Assembly (NCBI GenBank): GCA_946625675.1
Contig: CAMOTI010000169.1
Span: 1-36,410, forward strand
Source of the DNA: an uncultured Prevotellaceae bacterium
Lineage (GTDB): Bacteria > Bacteroidota > Bacteroidia > Bacteroidales > Bacteroidaceae
Length of the DNA: 36,410 bases
Direction: 5' to 3'
In this document: positions 29,804 through 36,410 of the stretch, piece after piece
Layout: each line of letters begins with the position of its first letter
Position numbering within the stretch: position 1 is the stretch's first letter
Program-made: the position numbers and the translations under genes
The notes under the pieces: model-generated
Told to the model about the DNA's origin: nothing
Seen by the model: only the letters and a program-made list of their open reading frames with translations
Database searches by the model: none

Positions 29804-31591
29804 ATGAAAAGATATTTCAAATTTATGTCGCTGCTACTGCTGGCGGTATTCGCATTTGCCAATACGGCGTGCAGCGATGACGACGAAAGCCAGGCGAACT
29901 ACGGAAAGACGAAGGATTTCATCGTCAGCAAGACCGACATCACCTTCTTCAGTGAGGGTGGGGTGGCAGTCCTGTCGGTGAAGGCGCCGTCGGCTCCTCA
30001 GGTATCAGCAAGCGAGTCCTGGCTCACAGTCGCTCCCAAGTCATCTTCCGCTGTGACGTATAACTACGATGTCACCGCCGCGGAATATAACGGGGTGGAG
30101 GACAGAACAGCCACCATCAACGTGACTGTGGCTGGAGAGACGAAGACTGTTACCGTCACCCAGCTCTCAGCCGACGGAATCACCATCACTTCCGGCAAGG
30201 AGTCAACCATCGGCGCTGAGGGTGGAATCGTCAACATCAAGGTGGCGGCTAACGGAGATTATTCCGTGAAAATAAACAACGAGTGGATAACCAACTCACT
30301 GACGGCAGCCAAGACACGTGCCATGGAGGAGACCACACATGCCTTCGTCGTGGCGAAGAACGCCGGATCGGAGCGTAAGGGTACCATTTCGTTCATCCTC
30401 GACGACATCACCGTCACAGCCACCATCACGCAGGAAGGTGCACAGATGGGCAACATCACTTCCGACGCCAAGACCATCGCGAAGAACATGTATCCGGGAT
30501 GGAACCTCGGAAACACTATGGAGGCAAGCGGAAACAACCTCGCAGCCGAGACCGCATGGCAGTCTACAAAGACCACACAGCAGCTGCTCGACTATGTCAA
30601 GAGCCAGGGCTTCAAGTCCGTTCGTATTCCTTGCTCATGGATGCAGCATGCTTCCGACGGAAAGATTGACGCCCAGTGGATGGCACGCGTGAAGGAGGTT
30701 GTGAACTACTGCATCGCAGCCGACCTCTACGTCATGCTCAACGACCACTATGACGGGGGTTGGATTGAGGTGCTCGGCTTCTCCAAGAGCGCTTCTTCTT
30801 ACGAGAAGGTTGACGAGAATGACATCACTGCCAAGATTGCTGACCTCAAGAACATCTGGACACAGATTGCAGAGGAGTTCAAGGACTACGACGAGCACCT
30901 GCTCTTCGCAGGCATGAACGAGCCGTTCCAGCAGTACGACCTCTTCCATAACCACCACCAGGAGCTCACACCTATCCTCAACCGCTACAACCAGGCGTTC
31001 GTGGAGGCTGTGCGTGCCACTGGCGGTAACAACAGCCAGCGTGCCCTCGTTGTGCAAGGACCGTCGGTCAACATCGCATCCACCACCAACGCGGCTTACG
31101 GATTCACCATGCCTGACGACGCGGCGCAGGATGCGCTCATGGTGGAGGTGCACTATTACGACCCGTGGGACTTCTGCGGAGGCAGCGGCGTCTACTACTG
31201 GGGCAAGGCCAACCACCACACCGAGAACAACGCTTCCTTCGGCGAGGAGGACTGGGTGAAGAGCCAGTTCCAGCTTATGAAGACCAACTTCGTCGACAAG
31301 GGTTACCCTGTCATCGTGGGTGAGTGCGGAGCCAACTGGAAAGACCTCAGCGGTGTCAGCGGAGCCAGCCAGGACAAGCACAACGCGTCCATCAAGTCAT
31401 TCTTCTATGAGACGTCAAAGCAGGCTGTCGACAACGGACTTGTGCTCATGGTATGGGACATCAACGCCACGAACCAGAACGGAACAAACGGAACCATGAC
31501 CATCCTTAACCGCGGAAACCTCAGTGTGTTCTGTCCGTATGCCATGGACGGAATCAAGGAGGGTAATGCCGCCGGTGCATGGCCATACTGA
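29804..31591 (+). CDS. GH5 endoglucanase-like enzyme with two BACON domains, lipoprotein (start trimmed to MKRYFKFM)
   Basis: Lipobox FANTACSDD; BACON-like repeats; GH5 motifs YPGWNLGNTMEA, VRIPCSWMQH, LLFAGMNEPFQ, VIVGECGANW. Confidence 0.92.
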   Translation: MKRYFKFMSLLLLAVFAFANTACSDDDESQANYGKTKDFIVSKTDITFFSEGGVAVLSVKAPSAPQVSASESWLTVAPKSSSAVTYNYDVTAAEYNGVEDRTATINVTVAGETKTVTVTQLSADGITITSGKESTIGAEGGIVNIKVAANGDYSVKINNEWITNSLTAAKTRAMEETTHAFVVAKNAGSERKGTISFILDDITVTATITQEGAQMGNITSDAKTIAKNMYPGWNLGNTMEASGNNLAAETAWQSTKTTQQLLDYVKSQGFKSVRIPCSWMQHASDGKIDAQWMARVKEVVNYCIAADLYVMLNDHYDGGWIEVLGFSKSASSYEKVDENDITAKIADLKNIWTQIAEEFKDYDEHLLFAGMNEPFQQYDLFHNHHQELTPILNRYNQAFVEAVRATGGNNSQRALVVQGPSVNIASTTNAAYGFTMPDDAAQDALMVEVHYYDPWDFCGGSGVYYWGKANHHTENNASFGEEDWVKSQFQLMKTNFVDKGYPVIVGECGANWKDLSGVSGASQDKHNASIKSFFYETSKQAVDNGLVLMVWDINATNQNGTNGTMTILNRGNLSVFCPYAMDGIKEGNAAGAWPY

Positions 31592-31625
31592 TTTGTCACT
31601 ACTAGCTAACTATATTATATTTGGG

Positions 31626-31662
31626 CGTGCCCCCGTCTGCAGTGATGCAGGTGGGGGCACAA
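31626..31662 (+). terminator. Terminator-like hairpin downstream of the PUL
   Basis: tgcccccgtctgca-gtga-tgcaggtgggggca (with G-U pairs) followed by caatttt. Confidence 0.65.
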
Positions 31663-31874
31663 TTTTGAAAAACCGGACATGACGGAAGGGTGAATTGAAA
31701 ATGTCATTTAGCTATGAATTTTTTCTGTTTTGTATTTTGAGCCCCATTAAAATGTATTAAATATAGTTAAAATAGGTTAAATTACATATTAATACAAAGG
31801 AAAACACTCCCATAATATATGGTGTTTGGAGATTTTTTTGTAACTTTGCACCGCTTTTTAGGCTGCGTCCTAAA

Positions 31875-31898
31875 TTGACCGGCGCGTTGACCGGCGCG
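31875..31898 (+). repeat. Perfect 12-nt tandem duplication ttgaccggcgcg x2 in the rpsL leader
   Basis: 31875-31886 identical to 31887-31898. Confidence 0.9.
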
Positions 31899-32074
31899 AG
31901 AGCTGGTCTGATAAGCGAAAAGTTAGGAGAATAATGCGCTATATATAATATAAGGTGTAGGGATGCACCGGTTATGCAAAGTGCAGTAAGCGGTTGAGGT
32001 ATTACCCGGCTGAAGATTCTCCATAATGGAATGAAATAAAATCATAAATATATAATAACATAAAAATTTTTAAA

Positions 32075-32455
32075 ATGCCTACTATTCAGCAACTAGTAAG
32101 AAAAGGAAGACGTGTGCTGGTAGACAAAAGTAAATCTCCTGCTCTGGACTCATGTCCTCAGCGTCGCGGAGTTTGCGTACGTGTCTACACCACGACTCCT
32201 AAGAAGCCTAATTCGGCAATGAGAAAAGTCGCGCGTGTGCGCCTCACCAACAAGAAGGAAGTGAACTCTTACATCCCAGGAGAGGGACACAACCTGCAGG
32301 AGCACTCAATCGTACTTGTACGTGGCGGCCGTGTAAAGGACCTTCCAGGTGTGCGTTACCACATCATTCGTGGTGCTCTCGACACCGCCGGCGTAGCCAG
32401 CCGTACTCAGAGACGAAGCAAATATGGCGCTAAGCGGCCTAAGGCTAAGAAGTAA
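32075..32455 (+). CDS. rpsL: 30S ribosomal protein S12
   Basis: 126 aa; [47 protein letters not shown]. Confidence 0.99.
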   Translation: MPTIQQLVRKGRRVLVDKSKSPALDSCPQRRGVCVRVYTTTPKKPNSAMRKVARVRLTNKKEVNSYIPGEGHNLQEHSIVLVRGGRVKDLPGVRYHIIRGALDTAGVASRTQRRSKYGAKRPKAKK

Positions 32456-32591
32456 TCAAGAAAAGAAGTTTAAATTTTAAACATTTAGTTTGTCTTTAGC
32501 TATTTTTTACGCTGGTTGAGTAAATGACCCGGTGGGGACGTTGAAGAACGCTGATGGCAACCGGACAGACTGAAAAAAAAGAACAAACAAA

Positions 32592-33068
32592 ATGAGAAAA
32601 GCAAAACCGAAGAAGAGGGTGATCCTGCCGGACCCCGTCTATGGCGATGTGAAGGTGACGAAATTCGTCAACAACCTTATGTATGATGGTAAAAAGAGTA
32701 TTGCTTACTCCATTTTCTACAACTCACTTGCGCTTGTCGAGAAAAAACTCAAGGATGAGGAGAAGTCTTCTCTCGAAATCTGGAAGAAGGCGCTCGACAA
32801 CATCACTCCGACCGTTGAGGTGAAGAGCCGTCGAATCGGTGGTGCCACATTCCAGGTGCCTACAGAGATTCGTCCCGACCGCAAGGAGGCCATCTCCATG
32901 AAGAACCTCATTCTCTATGCTCGTAAGCGCTCTGGAAAGAGCATGGCTGAGAAGCTCAGCGCTGAAATTGTTGACGCTTACAACCAGCAGGGAGGCGCAT
33001 TCAAGCGCAAGGAGGACATGCACCGCATGGCAGAGGCTAACCGCGCTTTCGCACACTTCAGATTCTAA
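32592..33068 (+). CDS. rpsG: 30S ribosomal protein S7
   Basis: 158 aa; [45 protein letters not shown]. Confidence 0.99.
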   Translation: MRKAKPKKRVILPDPVYGDVKVTKFVNNLMYDGKKSIAYSIFYNSLALVEKKLKDEEKSSLEIWKKALDNITPTVEVKSRRIGGATFQVPTEIRPDRKEAISMKNLILYARKRSGKSMAEKLSAEIVDAYNQQGGAFKRKEDMHRMAEANRAFAHFRF

Positions 33069-33183
33069 TCGCACGCCCAGAGCGGACAAGACGGCTGGTA
33101 GGCGTCGTTATCTACGCCTCAGCTTCATTCACTTGTTAGTTTTTTTAAGGTTAAAAAGAAATAAAAAGGAATAAATTTCAATT

Positions 33184-35304
33184 ATGGCAAAACGTGACTT
33201 GCATTTGACGCGCAACATCGGTATCATGGCGCATATTGATGCCGGAAAGACCACCACATCTGAGCGTATCCTCTTCTACACGGGTAAGACCCACAAAATA
33301 GGTGAGGTACACGACGGTGCGGCCACTATGGACTGGATGGCACAAGAGCAGGAGCGCGGTATAACTATTACCTCTGCTGCTACAACCTGCTTTTGGAACT
33401 ATGAGGGCCAGCAATACCAGATCAACTTGATTGACACTCCGGGACACGTGGACTTCACCGCTGAGGTGGAGCGTTCTCTTCGTGTGCTCGACGGTGCCGT
33501 CGCCACATACTGTGCCGTCGGTGGCGTACAGCCGCAGTCAGAGACCGTTTGGCGTCAGGCAGACAAATATAAGGTTCCACGTATCGGTTATGTCAACAAG
33601 ATGGACCGTAGCGGAGCTGACTTCTACGAGGTGGTTCGACAGATGAAGGAAATCCTCGGTGCAAACGCTGTTCCAGTGGTTATTCCTATCGGGGCCGAGG
33701 AGAAATTCAAGGGCGTTGTTGACCTCGTAAAGATGAAAGCCATACTCTGGCACGACGAGACCATGGGCGCCGACTACGACGTCGAGGATATTCCTGCCGA
33801 CATGATGGACGAGGCTGAGGAATGGAGAGGCAAGCTTCTCGAGGCTGTCGCTGAATACGACGACGCACTGATGGAGAAGTTCTTCGACGACCCTTCAACC
33901 ATCACTGAGGAGGAGATTCTCCGTGCTATCCGCCAGGCAACCGTGGCACAGGCTTGCACGCCTATGCTCTGCGGTTCTTCTTTCAAGAACAAAGGTGTAC
34001 AGACTCTTCTTGACTATGTGTGCGCATTCCTCCCGTCTCCTCTCGACACGGAGAACGTGGTGGGAGAGAATCCTTCTACTAAGGAGGAGGAAGACCGCAA
34101 GCCAAGTCCGGACGACAAGACCTCGGCACTCGCATTCAAAATCGCGACTGACCCTTATGTCGGAAGACTCACTTTCGTCCGTGTCTATTCTGGCAAGATC
34201 GAGGCAGGATCATATGTCTACAATCCTCGCTCAGGCAAGAAAGAGCGTATCAGCAGACTCTTCCAGATGCACTCCAACCACCAGAACCCGGTGGAGGAAA
34301 TCAGCGCAGGAGACATCGGTGCAGTTGTCGGACTGAAGGACATCCACACTGGCGACACCCTCTGCGACGAGACAGCGCCAATCGTTCTTGAGTCTATGGA
34401 CTTCCCGGATCCAGTTATCGGTATCGCCGTTGAGCCTAAGACTCAGAAGGACCTCGACAAGCTCTCTGTCGGACTCGCCAAGCTGGCTGAGGAGGATCCT
34501 ACGTTCACCGTACGTACTGACGAGCAGAGCGGACAGACTGTCATCTCGGGTATGGGCGAGCTGCACCTTGACATCATCATCGACCGACTCAAACGTGAGT
34601 TCAAGGTTGAGTGCAACCAGGGCCGTCCCCAGGTCAACTACAAAGAGGCCATCACCACTACTGTCAACCTTCGCGAGGTTTACAAGAAGCAGTCGGGTGG
34701 ACGTGGTAAGTTCGCTGACATCATTGTCAACGTTGGACCGGTGGATGAGGACTTCAAGGAGGGAGGCCTCCAGTTCTCCGACTCTGTCAAGGGCGGTAAC
34801 ATTCCGAAGGAGTTCATCCCGTCTGTACAGAAGGGATTCACCAACGCCATGAAGAACGGCGTGCTTGGCGGCTTCCCTATGGACAGCCTGAAAGTGGAGC
34901 TCGTCGACGGATCATTCCATCCCGTTGACTCCGACCAGCTCTCTTTCGAGATTGCTGCCATGCAGGCCTACAAGAACGCTTGCTCGCAGGCACACCCTGT
35001 CCTCATGGAGCCTATCATGAAGCTCGAGGTGGTTACACCTGAGGAGAACATGGGTGATGTCATCGGCGACCTCAACAAACGCCGCGGACAGGTGGAAGGA
35101 ACAGAGGCTACCCGTTCAGGTGCCAGCATCGTCAAGGCTATGGTTCCGCTGGCTGAGATGTTCGGATATGTCACCACACTCCGTACCATCACATCTGGAC
35201 GTGCCACCAGCTCTATGCAGTACGACCACCACGCGCCTGTCAGCAACTCTATCGCCAAGGCCGTGCTCACGGAATGCGGTGGAAGGGTTGACCTCGTTAA
35301 ATAG
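33184..35304 (+). CDS. fusA: Elongation factor G
   Basis: 706 aa; [46 protein letters not shown]. Confidence 0.99.
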   Translation: MAKRDLHLTRNIGIMAHIDAGKTTTSERILFYTGKTHKIGEVHDGAATMDWMAQEQERGITITSAATTCFWNYEGQQYQINLIDTPGHVDFTAEVERSLRVLDGAVATYCAVGGVQPQSETVWRQADKYKVPRIGYVNKMDRSGADFYEVVRQMKEILGANAVPVVIPIGAEEKFKGVVDLVKMKAILWHDETMGADYDVEDIPADMMDEAEEWRGKLLEAVAEYDDALMEKFFDDPSTITEEEILRAIRQATVAQACTPMLCGSSFKNKGVQTLLDYVCAFLPSPLDTENVVGENPSTKEEEDRKPSPDDKTSALAFKIATDPYVGRLTFVRVYSGKIEAGSYVYNPRSGKKERISRLFQMHSNHQNPVEEISAGDIGAVVGLKDIHTGDTLCDETAPIVLESMDFPDPVIGIAVEPKTQKDLDKLSVGLAKLAEEDPTFTVRTDEQSGQTVISGMGELHLDIIIDRLKREFKVECNQGRPQVNYKEAITTTVNLREVYKKQSGGRGKFADIIVNVGPVDEDFKEGGLQFSDSVKGGNIPKEFIPSVQKGFTNAMKNGVLGGFPMDSLKVELVDGSFHPVDSDQLSFEIAAMQAYKNACSQAHPVLMEPIMKLEVVTPEENMGDVIGDLNKRRGQVEGTEATRSGASIVKAMVPLAEMFGYVTTLRTITSGRATSSMQYDHHAPVSNSIAKAVLTECGGRVDLVK

Positions 35305-35395
35305 AATTATCAGTGACAGGGATGTGTGTTAGCGTATGACTCTTAACACACACCCCTCTCACCCTTTAATAACTTTTAATTTCATAAACAAAACA

Positions 35396-35701
35396 ATGAG
35401 TCAGAGAATTCGTATCAAACTGAAGTCCTACGACCACAACCTCGTGGACAAGTCGGCCGAGAAGATCGTCAAGACCGTCAAGGCTACGGATGCAACTGTG
35501 AGCGGCCCTATTCCTCTCCCGACACACAAACGCATCTTCACTGTCAACCGCAGTACTTTCGTCAACAAGAAAAGCCGCGAACAGTTCGAGTTGAGCACCT
35601 ACAAGCGTCTCATCGACATCTACAACGCGACTCCTAAGACTGTTGACAGCCTCATGAAACTTGAACTGCCCAGCGGTGTGGAAGTAGAGATTAAAGTGTA
35701 A
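35396..35701 (+). CDS. rpsJ: 30S ribosomal protein S10 (start trimmed to [14 protein letters not shown])
   Basis: 101 aa; [33 protein letters not shown]. Confidence 0.98.
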   Translation: MSQRIRIKLKSYDHNLVDKSAEKIVKTVKATDATVSGPIPLPTHKRIFTVNRSTFVNKKSREQFELSTYKRLIDIYNATPKTVDSLMKLELPSGVEVEIKV

Positions 35702-35749
35702 GAAAACGAAAACTAAAGAGAAAAAAACAATTTTTAAAATCAATTTGAA

Positions 35750-36364
35750 ATGCCAGGATTAATTGGAAAGAAAATCGGAATGACATCCGTTTTCAGTGCC
35801 GAGGGCAGAAATCTGCCATGCACTGTTATCGAAGTAGGTCCTTGTGTTGTTACCCAGGTCAAGACCGAGGAGGTCGACGGATACAAGGCCGTGCAGGTGG
35901 GATTTCAGGAGGCAAAGGAGAAGAACACTTCTAAGCCTATGAAGGGACACTTCGCAAAGGCCGGTACAACACCGAAGAGACACTTGGCCGAGTTCACTTT
36001 TGATGAAGACTACAACCTCGGTGACGTTATCACCGTTGAGCTCTTCGAGGACGTGCCATACGTTGACGTTGTCGGCACATCGAAGGGTAAGGGCTTCGCC
36101 GGTGTTGTAAAGCGCCATGGTTTTGGCGGTGTCGGACAGGCAACCCACGGTCAGGACGACCGTCAGCGTGCTCCAGGTTCTATCGGTGCCTGCGCCACTC
36201 CGTCCCGTGTATACAAGAACCTGCCGATGGCCGGCCAGATGGGAAATGAGAGAGTGACTACTCATAACCTGCAAGTGATAAAGGTGATTCCTGAACACAA
36301 CCTTCTCCTTGTGAAGGGCTCTGTGCCAGGTTGTAAAGGTTCAATCGTAATAATTAAGGCGTAA
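35750..36364 (+). CDS. rplC: 50S ribosomal protein L3
   Basis: 204 aa; [49 protein letters not shown]. Confidence 0.99.
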   Translation: MPGLIGKKIGMTSVFSAEGRNLPCTVIEVGPCVVTQVKTEEVDGYKAVQVGFQEAKEKNTSKPMKGHFAKAGTTPKRHLAEFTFDEDYNLGDVITVELFEDVPYVDVVGTSKGKGFAGVVKRHGFGGVGQATHGQDDRQRAPGSIGACATPSRVYKNLPMAGQMGNERVTTHNLQVIKVIPEHNLLLVKGSVPGCKGSIVIIKA

Positions 36365-36410
36365 TGGAAGTATCAGTATTTAACATAAAGGGCGAGGACA
36401 CAGGAAGAAA
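36364..36410 (+). CDS. rplD: 50S ribosomal protein L4, N-terminal fragment (truncated by window edge)
   Basis: TAATG overlap with rplC stop; [16 protein letters not shown]10-operon order. Confidence 0.9.
   Translation, partial: MEVSVFNIKGEDTGR

Noticed and set aside
30635-31381. 248-aa minus-strand ORF inside the GH5 gene
   Set aside because: Antisense shadow of a strongly supported coding region with biased codons; no domain signature.
33100-33128. Hairpin aggcgt...acgcct between rpsG and fusA
   Set aside because: Only a 6-bp stem with no T-run, insufficient to call a terminator or leader element.
1-36410. CRISPR arrays, tRNA/rRNA genes, transposases or integrases
   Set aside because: No regularly spaced repeats with unique spacers, no recognised tRNA/rRNA sequence and no transposase/integrase-like ORF noticed; the repeats present are short tandem repeats without spacers.

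Overview
Bacteroidales-type (Prevotella-like) chromosomal segment. From left to right: (i) a minus-strand housekeeping operon rimP-nusA-infB-cvpA-like-sufB-sufC-sufD-sufS(partial); (ii) a minus-strand GH2 glycosidase, a large secreted HExxH metallopeptidase-like protein and RNase Z; (iii) plus-strand HIT protein and a PepD-type dipeptidase; (iv) a small accessory island at ~17.37-18.49 kb; (v) a flavodoxin and a convergent FMN-binding/4Fe-4S membrane protein; (vi) a SusC/SusD polysaccharide utilisation locus with two surface lipoproteins and a BACON-GH5 endoglucanase; (vii) the start of the str/S10 ribosomal operon (rpsL, rpsG, fusA, rpsJ, rplC, rplD partial). The most striking signal is the 17.37-18.49 kb island. 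It has a secreted dockerin-like + FGE-sulfatase (C-type-lectin fold) protein whose last ~40 codons look like the variable region of a diversity-generating retroelement (DGR): NNC codons clustered at lectin-face positions, then an adenine-free 3' end. This is followed by a 69-nt perfect-arm hairpin 36 nt after the stop codon, and then by a decayed ORF resembling the HRDC-like accessory protein found in Bacteroidetes DGR cassettes. No reverse transcriptase ORF is present and no template repeat was seen, so I propose an orphan, remote or decaying DGR target locus. Secondary observations are candidate structured leaders (rimP, rpsL/rpsG), a candidate structured RNA at ~14.88-15.01 kb, a module shared by the two PUL lipoproteins, and several short intergenic tandem repeats. 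All calls are by eye, with no database searches.
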